A stretch of 64,000 nt of DNA from Nonomuraea jabiensis (GCF_014204795.1 NZ_JACHMB010000001.1:9374501-9438500); one strand, 5' to 3'. Counted from the stretch's first letter, positions 49,521 through 58,317 are shown. A program made the numbers and translations. The notes: generated by a model from the letters alone, not told the origin.

Positions 49521-50525
49521 ATGCGCGCTCTGATGATGACCGCACCGTCACAAGGATCAGACCGCACACAGGTTCAGGAGATCGGCGAACCCCGTCCGGG
49601 CCCAGGAGAGGTCACGATCGATGTCGCCTACGCCGGGGTGAACTTCATCGACGTGATGGCACGTCGCGGCGACCCCGGATACGCCAGCACCTGGCCATAC
49701 GTGCCCGGGCTGGAGGCCACCGGGACCATCCGCGAGCTCGGCGCGGGCGTCAGCGGTCTCACCGTGGGGCAGCGAGTGGCCGCGTTCACCCCGGGAGGTG
49801 GCCTGGCTGAAGTCGCGCTTGCGCGGGCGGCCCTCACCGTACCGGTGCCGGACCAGGTCTCGCTGCTGACCGCCGCAGGCGCCCCGATGATGTTCGCGAC
49901 CGCGTTGCTCCTGTTGACCGACGCCGCCCGGCTGGGCTCCGGCGAGAGTGTGCTGGTGCATTCGGCCAGCGGCGGCGTGGGCAGCGCCATCGCGCAGCTG
50001 GTGCCCGCGCTGGGCGGGGGACTGCGCCTTGGCACCGTCGGCCGTCCCGACAAGGTCGCCGCAGCCCAGCAGAGCGGCTACGACCTGGCGTTCGCTCGTG
50101 GCGATGACCTGATCGAGGCAGTACGCGCTGCCACCGGCGGGAGCGGCGTCGACGTCGTACTGGACCCGCTGGGCACCAGCATGCTCGACGTCGATCTGGC
50201 GGTCACGGCGCCCGGCGGGCGGATCGTGCTGTTCGGCAACGCCGGCGGCGGGCAGCCCGCTCCGCTCCCTCCCGTGGGGAAGCTCATCGGCGGAAACATC
50301 GCGATCGGCGGGTTCAGCATCAGCAGCCTGAGCGTCTCCGCTCCCGAGCGCGTCGCCGCGGCTCTGCGCCGCGTTCTCGACCTGATCGCCGCCGGTCGGC
50401 TTGACGTCGTCGTCACCGAGATCGACTCACTCGCCGACGTGCCTGCCGTACACCAACTGCTCGCCGACCGTCGCGGCAATGGCAAGTACGTGACACGACT
50501 GACCACTGAGTTCGATACTCCGTGA
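49521..50525 (+). CDS. Zinc-binding-type alcohol dehydrogenase/quinone oxidoreductase
   Basis: 334-aa medium-chain reductase without zinc: GroES-like start (GPGEVTIDVAYAGVNFIDVMARRGDPG) and Rossmann VLVHSASGGVGSAIAQL typical of NADPH:quinone reductases. AGGAG precedes the ATG. The LDPLGTSMLD and IVLFGNAGG segments also fit QOR. It probably reduces quinones or enones and is induced when the divergent ArsR protein leaves its operator. Confidence 0.9.
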   Translation: MRALMMTAPSQGSDRTQVQEIGEPRPGPGEVTIDVAYAGVNFIDVMARRGDPGYASTWPYVPGLEATGTIRELGAGVSGLTVGQRVAAFTPGGGLAEVALARAALTVPVPDQVSLLTAAGAPMMFATALLLLTDAARLGSGESVLVHSASGGVGSAIAQLVPALGGGLRLGTVGRPDKVAAAQQSGYDLAFARGDDLIEAVRAATGGSGVDVVLDPLGTSMLDVDLAVTAPGGRIVLFGNAGGGQPAPLPPVGKLIGGNIAIGGFSISSLSVSAPERVAAALRRVLDLIAAGRLDVVVTEIDSLADVPAVHQLLADRRGNGKYVTRLTTEFDTP

Positions 50526-50608
50526 ACGCGCGCCTGGATGTGCGCGCCAAGGCCATGAGCGCACCGCCGCGCCGCGCGTCCTGATCGAGCGGGGCAGCCA
50601 GGCGTCCG

Positions 50609-51013
50609 CTACTCAAGTCCTTCGAGACGGCGGGCATCTTTGATCTCGCTGAACCTGGCAGCCGTCATCGGGGTCCACTCCCTCCTCTGTCCAGCGGCAC
50701 GGAGGGCTTCTCCAACCTCGCTGAGCTTCACGGAGGACAACACGCCCGCCCGCTCGATCAGGTCGTCCCGGGCCACGGTGGTCAGCCATGTGCACGGAGT
50801 AAAGCCTGGACGCGGGAACGCGAACCGCAGCACGCCTTCGAAGGGCAGTCCTTCCGGGGCTCCTACGGCCACTTCAACGCCCAGGCCGCTGATGTCGGCG
50901 CCCGCTGGCGCAACGACCTGCATCGCCTGAAACCCGGATGACTCTTCGTCCGAGAGCAGCACGACCGGGCGTCGCTCATCGAAGTCGACCCACCAGATTT
51001 CACCGCGTTGCAT
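50609..51013 (-). CDS. PemK/MazF-like endoribonuclease toxin
   Basis: 134 aa starting MQRGEIWWVDFDERRPVVLLS, the conserved beta-barrel start of MazF/PemK toxins, with VVAPAGADISGLGVEVAVG and LTTVARDDLIERAGVLSSVKLSEVGEAL as the following conserved blocks. GGAGG precedes the ATG. MazF proteins cleave mRNA at short sequences. No antitoxin gene is recognisable immediately upstream or downstream, so it may be a solitary or degenerate system, or the antitoxin was lost. Confidence 0.78.
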   Translation of the reverse strand: MQRGEIWWVDFDERRPVVLLSDEESSGFQAMQVVAPAGADISGLGVEVAVGAPEGLPFEGVLRFAFPRPGFTPCTWLTTVARDDLIERAGVLSSVKLSEVGEALRAAGQRREWTPMTAARFSEIKDARRLEGLE

Positions 51014-51147
51014 GTGTCCTCCTAGCACGAGACGGCGGGCGAACGCTGCGTGCCCCGTGCGGGACACGGAAGGGATGCGGCCCCGTCTTCGCACGTCGTG
51101 ACCGAGGGGCGGTGAAGACGGGCGCGGCCACCGTTGATCATCGGTGT

Positions 51148-51806
51148 GTGAAGACTGAAGATCATGCGGTGGCCGCGAGTCACAGCGTAGACCCTGCCCG
51201 CTGGCAGGAGGCATTCGAGGTCCTGATGTCCCGGATAGCGGGCCGGTTCGCGCGGGTTGAACCCCGGCGTCGGGTGCGGGACTTGGTGCTGGGCTGCTGT
51301 CGGACCTGCCGCGCAAGAACTGCTGGAGCATCGCCGAGTGGGCCGGGCAGGCCAGTCCGCATGGAATGCAGCACCTGCTCGGCCGGGCTAAGTGGGATGT
51401 CGACACCGTGCGCGATGACGTGCGCGAGTACGTGCTGGAACATCTGCACGACGACGATGCGGTGCTGGTCGTCGATGAGACCGGGGACGTGAAGAAGGGC
51501 ACGCACACCGTGGGTGTCCAGCGCCAGTACACTGGCACGGCTGGGAGGGTCGAAAACGCTCAGGTCGCTGTCTACCTCGTCTATGCAGGCCGCCGCGGAC
51601 ACGCGGCGATCGACCGTGAGCTGTACGTCCCGCGCTCGTGGACGTGCGACCCGGACCGCTGCCGGGCGGCGGGACTGGGCGAGGACACCGTCTTCGCGAC
51701 CAAGCCGGAGCTGGCCGCCCGCATGATCGGCCGGTTCCTTGACGCCGGGCACCGTGTGGGCTGGGTCGCGGGCGATGAGGCTGCATCGGCTCGGGTCCGT
51801 GTCACC
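51148..51806 (+). pseudogene. IS701-family transposase, frameshifted and truncated
   Basis: VDPARWQEAFEVLMSRIAGRF and LVLG start an IS701 transposase. About 51294 one base is missing and the frame changes to SDLPRKNCWSIAEWAGQASP, then DDDAVLVVDETGDVKKG (first catalytic Asp) and AGHRVGWVAGDEA. The second half, with the remaining catalytic residues, is absent from about 51807. No terminal repeats were identified. Confidence 0.85.
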
Positions 51807-52009
51807 AGCCGCAAAGTAACGCTAAGTAATCAAAGTTATGCGATGTGGCCATGGGCTTCGGCGTAGTCCCGGCCGCAAAGTAGCAAAGCGTCATGTCTCC
51901 GGCGCGTTGCGTCGCCCTCACGGGTGCGACATACCAGTCGGTAGCTGGACGGTTACGGCCCATGTTTCTCCTGACCTTCGTTGGAGGTCCGGGAGAAGGG
52001 GTGCGGGAC

Positions 52010-52671
52010 ATGCGACGCGAATGGGAGATCGAAGACCCGATCGAGTGCTGGACGCTGGATGAGGAGGAACTCGCGCTGCTGGCAAACAAGTCTGGGGCGA
52101 CTCGGCTCGGTTTCGGCTTGATGCTGAAGTTCTTCGAGCTCGAAGCAAGGTTCCCGCGCCGGGAGGACCTGCCTCGCCCAGCGGTGGAGTTCATGGCGGG
52201 ATAGGTCAAGGTGGACGCGGCGTTGTTCGCCGCCTACGACTGGTCCGGGCGCACGATCGAGTACCACCGGGCGCAGATCAGAAAGTTCCACGACTTCCGC
52301 GAGCCGACGATCGGCGATGAGGACAAGCTGGCCGACTGGCTGGCCACCAAGATCTGCCCCGTGGAGATGTCGCGGGACCGGTTGCGCGGCGCGCTGCTGG
52401 CGCGCTGCTGGCGCGCTGCCGCGAAGACCGGATCGAGCCGCCGAAGACGACTCGGATCGAACGCGTGCTGGGCGCGGCCGAGGCGATGTTCGAGCGGAAC
52501 TTCACCGCCACGGCCGTGCAGCGCTTGTCGTTCGAGTCGTTTGGCAAGCTGGAAGAGCTGATCGTCGCTGAAGCTTCCCCGGCCGCTCCGGAGGGAGACG
52601 CTCCGCAAGAGGACGGGCAGGCCCAGGCCGCCAGTGGCGGCAGGCGCGCGTTCTTGCAGGAGCTTCCTCGG
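52010..52671 (+). pseudogene. DUF4158-type Tn3 transposase N-terminus with nonsense and duplication mutations
   Basis: MRREWEIEDPIECWTLDEEEL, TRLGFGLMLKFFELEARFPRR, VDAALFAAYDWSGRTIEYHR and PVEMSRDRLRGALLARC are the ordered start of this transposase family. A TAG at 52202 replaces a normal Gln codon in frame. At 52391-52412 an 11-bp unit is repeated, shifting the frame; the other frame then continues RIERVLGAAEAMFERNFTATAVQRL. Similarity ends at FLQEL near 52671. 51807-52009 and 52672-52828 show no other gene. Confidence 0.85.
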
Positions 52672-52828
52672 ATAACGCCACCGGCTCGAGCCTGCTGTCC
52701 GCCATCTCTCCAGCAGACCTCACCAGCCAGGCGTCGTCACCACCACACAGTCAATCTGAAACGAAACACACCTCATGTGGTGTCCCTGATACTCACAACC
52801 AGCTCACTAGGGGGTGTTCACGAATGGT

Positions 52829-52856
52829 CTCCACCTGCGGCGTAACGCAGGTGGAG
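52829..52856. terminator. Strong hairpin after the second quinone oxidoreductase gene
   Basis: CTCCACCTGCG and CGCAGGTGGAG pair over 11 bases around GCGTAA, 45 bp past the stop of the minus-strand reductase gene. There is no T-run, so this is a hairpin of unproved terminator activity. Confidence 0.45.
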
Positions 52857-52901
52857 GAGATCACTTCCCGCCTTGAGGCTGATCGTTTTCGGACGATCCG
52901 T

Positions 52902-53807
52902 TCAGAAGATCAGCGCGATCTTCCCGTTCAGGCTCCCTCGCTGGAAATGCTGGTGCGCGGCTTTCATGTTCTGCACGGCGTATTGCCCGTCGACCCGGAT
53001 CTTCAGTCGCCCGCCGTCCACGGCTGCGGCGAGTTCGGCGAGTCCGCGGCCATCTTCGCGTACCTGGTTGACCGTGGTGCGCACCCGACGATGCGACAGG
53101 TCGGGTACGGGCCCGGCTTGAGTGGCGATCGAGGCGTACCTGCCGCCATCGGCCACGGCGTCGGTGACAAAGGCGCCGAAGGTGTCGAAGATGGCGTCGT
53201 AGCCGCCCACCGGCAGTGTGGTCCGGTCGGTGGTGGCGTGGTCGGCTCCCAGTTCCTGCACCACCTTGATCTGCGCTTGTCTGGACACCAGCGCGTCCAC
53301 CTGCGCTCCGCGAGCACGCGCGAGCTGCACTGCGAGTCCGCCGACGGCTCCTGCCGCGCCTGCCACCAGCAGCTTGTCTCCCTGGCCGACCTGCAGCCAG
53401 TCCAGGGTCTGCAACGCGCTCAGTCCCGGCAGGGGCAGGGCCGCCGCCTCGACCAAGCTGACCGACGTGGGCGCCTGGGCGATGGAGGCAGCCGGGATGG
53501 CGACGAGGTCGGCCCATGAGCCGCGTCCGGTCGCCAGCTGATGCGACATGCCGAACACCCGCTCGCCGACGGACAGCTCGCTCGTGCCTGCGTTGACGAC
53601 GATCCCCGCCAGTTCCCAGCCCAGCGTCATCGGCAACGGTGGCGTGCCCTCTCCGATGGCCCCTTCCCGCGTCTTATCATCAACCGGGTTGATGGCCGAG
53701 GCGATGACCCGCACCAGCACCTCGCCATCGGCTGGTTGCGGTTCCGGTACGTCGACCAGCGCCAGCACATCAAGATCTCCAAAGTGGTCGATCTGCAGAG
53801 CACGCAT
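52902..53807 (-). CDS. NADP-dependent quinone oxidoreductase (zinc-independent MDR family)
   Basis: 301-aa medium-chain reductase: GEVLVRVIASAINPVDDKTREG, LGWELAGIVV, LLVAGAAGAVGGLAVQLARARGA for NADPH, VVQELGADHATT, and the C-terminal HQHFQRGSLNGKIAL typical of this group. ATG 53807 has GGGAG 6 nt upstream. The only regulator-like sequence on the other side is a broken winged-helix fragment at 54290-54456, so its control has probably been lost or changed. Confidence 0.9.
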   Translation of the reverse strand: MRALQIDHFGDLDVLALVDVPEPQPADGEVLVRVIASAINPVDDKTREGAIGEGTPPLPMTLGWELAGIVVNAGTSELSVGERVFGMSHQLATGRGSWADLVAIPAASIAQAPTSVSLVEAAALPLPGLSALQTLDWLQVGQGDKLLVAGAAGAVGGLAVQLARARGAQVDALVSRQAQIKVVQELGADHATTDRTTLPVGGYDAIFDTFGAFVTDAVADGGRYASIATQAGPVPDLSHRRVRTTVNQVREDGRGLAELAAAVDGGRLKIRVDGQYAVQNMKAAHQHFQRGSLNGKIALIF

Positions 53808-54128
53808 ACCCAACTCCCAAAGTGTCCGATGAGCATCCAACATTAACGGTGGCCTACTTTGTGCCGGTGGCAGACCGGCACCCTGTGCGGTGATGGCTCT
53901 CGAGGGCTGGGTATGTCCGGCCAGCCGTCGGCAAAAGCGCGTCCGGCTCCGAGGGCGTCGGCGAGCAGATACGCGGGGGACAGGGGAGGCGCATGATGGG
54001 TGACGCCGACGGCGCGACGAGCACCGAAGCGAAATCGGCCGGATCGCGTCACCGCGGCGCCGACGGCCCGCCCAAGCAGCCCGCGCGTCACCGACGCCGC
54101 GGTGTTCGTGCCAGGAGATGAGCGATCC

Positions 54129-54323
54129 ATGATGATTAGCCGATCCCAGCAGCAGGCCGCGGCCCGGGCCACCCACGCCCAGCGGGTGGTCCAGAGGCTC
54201 GCGGCGCACTTCGACGACTTGGCCGATCCGGCGACCGCCGAGGTAGTGGCCACGTCCATCGCCGCCTATCTGGCTGGGCCCGCCGCAGGGCTACCCTCAA
54301 CGCCGTCGCGGGCACTGGCCTAG
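54129..54323 (+). CDS. Hypothetical small protein
   Basis: 64-aa frame (MMISRSQQQAAARATHAQRV, LAAHFDDLADPATAEVVATSIAAYLAGPAAG), helical and alanine-rich. I do not recognise it. It may be the N-terminal part of the broken regulator immediately downstream, joined through a frameshift near 54290. 53808-54128 holds no gene I can support. Confidence 0.35.
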   Translation: MMISRSQQQAAARATHAQRVVQRLAAHFDDLADPATAEVVATSIAAYLAGPAAGLPSTPSRALA

Positions 54324-54456
54324 AGGCCCTGTTGGGCAGGACCCGAGCGGAGATCCTCTCCTGCATCGCCCGGGCACCGGGCTGCACCACCAGCGAACTG
54401 GCCAGCTACACGGGGGTCTCGTTGTCCAGTGCGAGCGAGCATGCCAATGTGCTGCG
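54290..54456 (+). pseudogene. Winged-helix (ArsR-like) regulator fragment
   Basis: ALLGRTRAEILSCIARAPGCTTSELA then TGVSLSSASEHANVLRQN is a good ArsR-type helix-turn-helix of the kind in which a long N-terminal domain precedes the DNA-binding part. The wing and C-terminus are absent and no start codon fits. Its place opposite the reductase gene suggests that it once repressed it. Confidence 0.6.
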
Positions 54457-54678
54457 CCAGAACAAGCTGACGGACGGCGCCCTTCCCCCGGTCTCCTGCG
54501 TCGCACCTCGCTGGTCTGCCGCTGGCGGGGTTCGGAAACACGGTTCGTTGCACCTTTGGGGATTCCGAGCCCATGCAGAAGGGATGAACGGCGGACGCGC
54601 GCCGACCACCTCCTGGTGATCACCGCGCTTGCGGGACAAGGCCACGAACCTCGCGCTTATGGCTGCCCGGCTCAGCAC

Positions 54679-54746
54679 CGTGCCTTACATGCCTGACAAG
54701 ATCATATCGCTCTGAACTGCGAGAAGGGGCCAACAACCCAAGATAA
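54679..54746. repeat. 68-bp inverted repeat, right copy
   Basis: Partner of 48447-48514 in opposite orientation, about 87% identical. On the plus strand it carries the last codons of a short frame ending PYMPDKIISL and a stop, then AACAACCCAAGATAA at its edge. Confidence 0.75.
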
Positions 54747-54832
54747 CGATTGCACCCTGTTCCCGCCAGGGAGTTCAGCTCTCCTCACGGTCGGCCTACC
54801 ACTCTGGACGGACCTGGAGCGGACCCCGACGG

Positions 54833-54877
54833 GCCATAGCGGGCGATTTGTTCGTCGGAGAGAAATTCGAACGGCAT
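54833..54877 (-). pseudogene. Tn3 transposase start codons (second element)
   Basis: MPFEFLSDEQIARYG on the minus strand matches the first residues of the intact transposase (MPVDFLSDEQVARYR). Similarity ends after 15 codons. The distance from this start to the terminal repeat at 54949-54985 is the same as in the intact copy at 62485/62555, confirming the end of a Tn3-type element here. Confidence 0.75.
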
Positions 54878-54948
54878 GGCCCAGGAACGTAAGCCCCGCG
54901 ACCTGCCAAAACGGTGCCTGTCACCGAACCGGCACGAAGATCAACTCC

Positions 54949-54985
54949 CTACCGCTAATTTCTGCACTCAGCCTCCTCGAAGGCC
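54949..54985 (-). repeat. Right terminal inverted repeat of the 8.57-kb element
   Basis: Reverse complement matches 46415-46451 at 36 of 37 bases and is followed by TGGT, the same four bases that precede the left copy. It interrupts a TetR gene fragment on its outer side. Confidence 0.7.
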
Positions 54986-54989
54986 TGGT

Positions 54990-55150
54990 CGACTCGGGCC
55001 GCCGGCGGCCGACAGGTCGGGAGGTTCGGCGAGGACGGCTTCGACCATCAATTCGACGAGTTCGGTCTTGCCGGGCACGTAGCGGTACAGGGCCATGGCC
55101 GGATCGCCGAATCGACGGCGACCTAGTTCATCGAGACGGCTTTCAAGCTC
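54990..55150 (-). pseudogene. TetR-family fragment cut by the transposon end
   Basis: The minus strand reads MALYRYVPGKTELVELMVEAVLAEPPDLSAAGG broken at the terminal repeat; ALYRYV and the following helices are the segment after the recognition helix of TetR_C-type regulators. The DNA-binding helix is degraded and the ligand domain is missing. The intact TetR gene just beyond is a related but different copy. Confidence 0.6.
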
Positions 55151-55178
55151 TGCGTGGCCATGGTGGCTCTAGGTGCTT

Positions 55179-55958
55179 TCAGAAGCCTGCCCTGGCCTGT
55201 TCTCCCGGCCCCTCTCGGTGCGCCGCCATCGCAGATTCGGCCGCCTGCGGGAGGGCTGCGGCGATGCAGTCGAGGACGCGCTGGAGTCCGTACCGGAACT
55301 GGTCGTCGCGGCTCAGGTGGAACCGGTGCGCCTTCATCACGATCTTGCTGAAGATCGGGTACTCCCCGCTCTTCAGCAGCTGCTCGACGTACGGGCCGCT
55401 CCGCGCCATCCACTCCGACTCACTGAGCCCGCTGCGGCGGACCTCCTCGGCCCAGCTGATTTCCTCCCGGGCGGCGCCCTCGACGTAGCCGTTCAGGATG
55501 GCCATGAGGGCGAGGTTCTCGTCGATGGAGACGTGAGCGTCGAGGGCACCCATTACCCGTTCGATCACAAGCAGCTGGTTGGGGCCGAAGCTGGGGAGTG
55601 ACCGCTGCACGGTGGCGATCCACGGGTGTCGCAGCCACATCGCCCGCAGCCCGTCGGCGTAGCGCGTCAGATCCGCGCGCCAGTCGCCCGAGGGCATGCC
55701 CTCGACGTCGATCTCGCCCTGCAGCCGGTCGGCCATGAGCTCGATCAGGTCGTCACGGCTCGGCACGTAGCGGTAGAGCGACATCGCGCCGGCGCCGATC
55801 TCGGCGGCGATGCGCCGCATGGTGGCCGCCTCCAGTCCCTCGGCGTCGGCGATCCGGATCGCCGCCTCGGCGATCTGCGCGCGGTTGTAGGCCGGTCTCG
55901 GCCCCCGGGCGGGGCGCTCGGGGCGCATCCAGATGTTCGCGTACTCGGCGTCGGTCAC
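55179..55958 (-). CDS. TetR-family repressor of an ABC exporter
   Basis: 259 aa: helix-turn-helix (RAQIAEAAIRIADAEGLEAATMRRIAAEIGAGAMSLYRYV) and a TetR_C drug-binding domain (LRAMWLRHPWIATVQRSLPSFGPNQLLVIERV). The GTG start has a strong AAGGAGGTGAG site. It is divergent from a DrrAB-like exporter with two repeated operator words between them, the standard arrangement for drug-induced efflux. Confidence 0.92.
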   Translation of the reverse strand: MTDAEYANIWMRPERPARGPRPAYNRAQIAEAAIRIADAEGLEAATMRRIAAEIGAGAMSLYRYVPSRDDLIELMADRLQGEIDVEGMPSGDWRADLTRYADGLRAMWLRHPWIATVQRSLPSFGPNQLLVIERVMGALDAHVSIDENLALMAILNGYVEGAAREEISWAEEVRRSGLSESEWMARSGPYVEQLLKSGEYPIFSKIVMKAHRFHLSRDDQFRYGLQRVLDCIAAALPQAAESAMAAHREGPGEQARAGF

Positions 55959-55977
55959 CGCCTCACCTCCTTGTTGC

Positions 55978-56034
55978 GTACATGGTACTCAGTAACCTAC
56001 TCTGACTGCCACAACCGCGTACAACGTACTCAGT
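55978..56034. promoter_or_regulatory. Paired operator words between TetR and DrrA-like genes
   Basis: GTACATGGTACTCAGT (55978-55993) and GTACAACGTACTCAGT (56019-56034) are direct repeats with two differences, 41 bp apart; each contains a GTAC-GTAC symmetry. They probably bind TetR at two sites, one near each promoter. Confidence 0.65.
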
Positions 56035-56043
56035 GGAGGGGTC

Positions 56044-56988
56044 ATGACAGATCCGATCGTGGTCGCCGAAGGGCTGCACAAGTCCTTCGGCGGCACCCAT
56101 GCCCTGCGGGGCCTGGACCTGAGCGTCCGGAAAGGGACGGTCTGCGGGGTGCTGGGGCCGAACGGTGCCGGCAAGACGACCGCGGTGCGCATCCTGGCGA
56201 CCCTGTCCGATCCCGACGCCGGACACGCCCGCATCGCCGGATACGACGTCGTCCGCGACGCCGGCCAGGTGCGGGCCAGAATCGGGCTCGCCGGCCAGTA
56301 CGCCGCCGTGGACGAGAAGCTCACCGGCCGCGGCAACCTGCGCATGTTCGGGCGGCTCTATCACCTGTCCCGGCCCGCGGCGCACCGGCGGGCCGATGAG
56401 CTGCTGGAGCGCTTCGGCCTGACGGACGCCGCCGACCGGCCGGTTCATGGCTACTCCGGCGGCATGCGGCGCCGCCTCGACCTGATCACCTGCCTCATCC
56501 TGCGCCCCGAGGTGCTCTTCCTGGACGAGCCGACCACCGGCCTGGACCCGCGCAGCCGCGGCAAGATCTGGGACAGCGTCCGCGAACTGGTGGCCGACGG
56601 CACCACCGTGCTGCTCACCACCCAGTATCTGGACGAGGCCGACCGGCTGGCCGACGACATCGCCGTCATCGACCACGGGAAAGTGATCGCCACCGGCACT
56701 CCGGACGAGCTGAAGGCCACGGTCGGGGACCGCCTCGACGTCGTCCTCGAAGATCCCGCTGCACTCGCGACGGCGGCGGCCGTCCTGAATGCCCTGGCCG
56801 GCGCCGAAGCCACGCCGACCGACGGCGACCGGCTCAGCGTCGCCGTGCCCGCCACCGGCCTCCGGCTCGCCGACATCGTGCGCGAGCTCGACGGCGCCGG
56901 GGTCGCCGCCGCCGACGTGAGCCTGCGCCGCCCCACCCTCGATGAGGTGTTCCTGCGCCTCACCGACCGCAAGGAGTCCGTCCGATGA
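56044..56988 (+). CDS. ABC transporter ATP-binding protein (DrrA family)
   Basis: 314 aa: Walker A GPNGAGKTT (residues about 39-47), signature YSGGMRRRLDL, Walker B LFLDEPTTGLD and switch LTTQYLDEAD, with the extra C-terminal domain of daunorubicin-resistance ATPases (LRRPTLDEVFLRLT). It should energise export through the following ABC-2 permease. The stop overlaps the permease ATG. Confidence 0.95.
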   Translation: MTDPIVVAEGLHKSFGGTHALRGLDLSVRKGTVCGVLGPNGAGKTTAVRILATLSDPDAGHARIAGYDVVRDAGQVRARIGLAGQYAAVDEKLTGRGNLRMFGRLYHLSRPAAHRRADELLERFGLTDAADRPVHGYSGGMRRRLDLITCLILRPEVLFLDEPTTGLDPRSRGKIWDSVRELVADGTTVLLTTQYLDEADRLADDIAVIDHGKVIATGTPDELKATVGDRLDVVLEDPAALATAAAVLNALAGAEATPTDGDRLSVAVPATGLRLADIVRELDGAGVAAADVSLRRPTLDEVFLRLTDRKESVR

Positions 56989-57803
56989 CCGCTCTCACCT
57001 CACCACTGGGCCGCCTGCGCTGGACGTTCGCCGACGGGCTGACCCTGGTCGGCCGCGAGCTGGGCCGGCTGCGGCAAGAACCTGGGCAGATTGTCGCCGC
57101 GCTGATCTTCCCGGCCGTCATGGTGGTGCTGTTCGGCTACGTCTTCGGCAGCGCCATCCAGGTGCCCGGCGGCGGCGACTACCGCGAGTACCTCATGCCC
57201 GGCCTGTTCGCTATGGTGACCTTCTCCGCGTGGCTGGGCGTCATGACGCGGGTGGCCGCCGACGCCTCCCGCGGTGTGATGGACCGGTTCCGCTCCATGC
57301 CGATGGCGCGCCTGGCGGTGCCGTTCGGGCAGACCGGCGCCGACCTGCTGACCGGCCTGCTGATGCTGGCCATCATGGGGGGAACGGGCCTGCTGGTGGG
57401 CTGGCAGCCGCACCGCGGCCTGATCCCCACGGCCCAGGCGTTCCTGCTGATGATCGTGCTGCGGTACGCGCTGAGCTGGGTGGGCGTCTATGTGGGCCTG
57501 GCAGTGAAGAATGACCAGGTCGCCGACGCGATGGTGCCGCTGGGCCTGCCGTTCACGATGCTGTCGAACGCGTTCGTCCCGACCGACGGCATGCCGGGCT
57601 GGCTGCGTTTCCTGGCCGATTGGAACCCGGTCAGCGCGCTCACCGCCGCCTCACGGGAACTGTTCGGCAACCCGGGGGCCCCATCCGGGGATGTGGCCTG
57701 GCCACTCGCCCATCCGGTGACCACCGTCCTGCTCTGGTCGGCCGCACTGCTGGTGATCTTCGTCCCGCTGTCGCTGCGCGCCTACACCCGCAGAGGCCGC
57801 TGA
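56985..57803 (+). CDS. ABC-2 type permease (DrrB family)
   Basis: 272 aa, six membrane helices, with ABC-2 features AALIFPAVMVVLFGYVFGSAI, YREYLMPGLFAMVTFSAWLG, GVMDRFRSMPMARLAV and NAFVPTDGMPGWLRFLADWNPVSA. It pairs with the DrrA-like ATPase as a drug or lipid exporter under the divergent TetR. Substrate unknown; tetracycline- or anthracycline-like compounds are the family precedent. Confidence 0.94.
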   Translation: MTALTSPLGRLRWTFADGLTLVGRELGRLRQEPGQIVAALIFPAVMVVLFGYVFGSAIQVPGGGDYREYLMPGLFAMVTFSAWLGVMTRVAADASRGVMDRFRSMPMARLAVPFGQTGADLLTGLLMLAIMGGTGLLVGWQPHRGLIPTAQAFLLMIVLRYALSWVGVYVGLAVKNDQVADAMVPLGLPFTMLSNAFVPTDGMPGWLRFLADWNPVSALTAASRELFGNPGAPSGDVAWPLAHPVTTVLLWSAALLVIFVPLSLRAYTRRGR

Positions 57804-57867
57804 CCGCTCCAGGCATCCGTGAACCGCATGTTCTCCGCCGAATAGCTCTCCCCCGAAAGGCATCATA

Positions 57868-58317
57868 ATGACGCAAAACGCTCACGAAGACGGCACCACC
57901 ACCGCTACCTCTCCCGCCCGACCGCTGATCATCGGCGGCTCGATCGCCGCAGCGGTCGCCGGCGCGGCAACCGCGGCCGTCGCCGCCGCGGGTCAGTTCG
58001 CCGGGATCAGCCTCGTTATCGGCGGCATGCCGATAACGGTGCTCGGGTTCGCGGTGCTGACCGTTGTCTTCTCCGTGGTGGGGCTGGTGCTGGCGCTGGT
58101 GCTGGCTCGCACGGTTCGCCGTCCGCGCACGGTATTTGTCCGTGCCACGGTGGTGCTTACCGTGTTTTCGCTGGTACCGGATGTGCTCATGGACGCGTCC
58201 GTAACCACGAAGGTGCTGTTGATGCTGGCGCACGTGATCGCCGCCGCGATCGTGGTCCCGGCCATCGCCCGCCGCCTGTCGGTGGGTGAGCGGCAGGCGA
58301 ATGAAAAGTCGCGGTAG
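57868..58317 (+). CDS. DUF6069 family membrane protein
   Basis: 149 aa with four membrane helices and the same layout as the protein at 10847-11224 (IGGSIAAAVAGAATAAVAAAG; ITVLGFAVLTVVFSVVGLVL; a basic VRRPRTVF; final LLMLAHVIAAAIVVPAIARRL). It follows the DrrAB-like exporter by 64 bp and an AAAGG site, so it may be co-transcribed and repressed by the same TetR. Function unknown; recurrence next to transport or hydrolase genes hints at a membrane accessory role. Confidence 0.78.
   Translation: MTQNAHEDGTTTATSPARPLIIGGSIAAAVAGAATAAVAAAGQFAGISLVIGGMPITVLGFAVLTVVFSVVGLVLALVLARTVRRPRTVFVRATVVLTVFSLVPDVLMDASVTTKVLLMLAHVIAAAIVVPAIARRLSVGERQANEKSR

Noticed and set aside
54679..54720. Short frame MAARL...PYMPDK as a small protein gene
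   Set aside because: No ribosome site, and the same end sequence appears in the inverted copy at 48447-48514, so it is better explained as the end of an insertion sequence.
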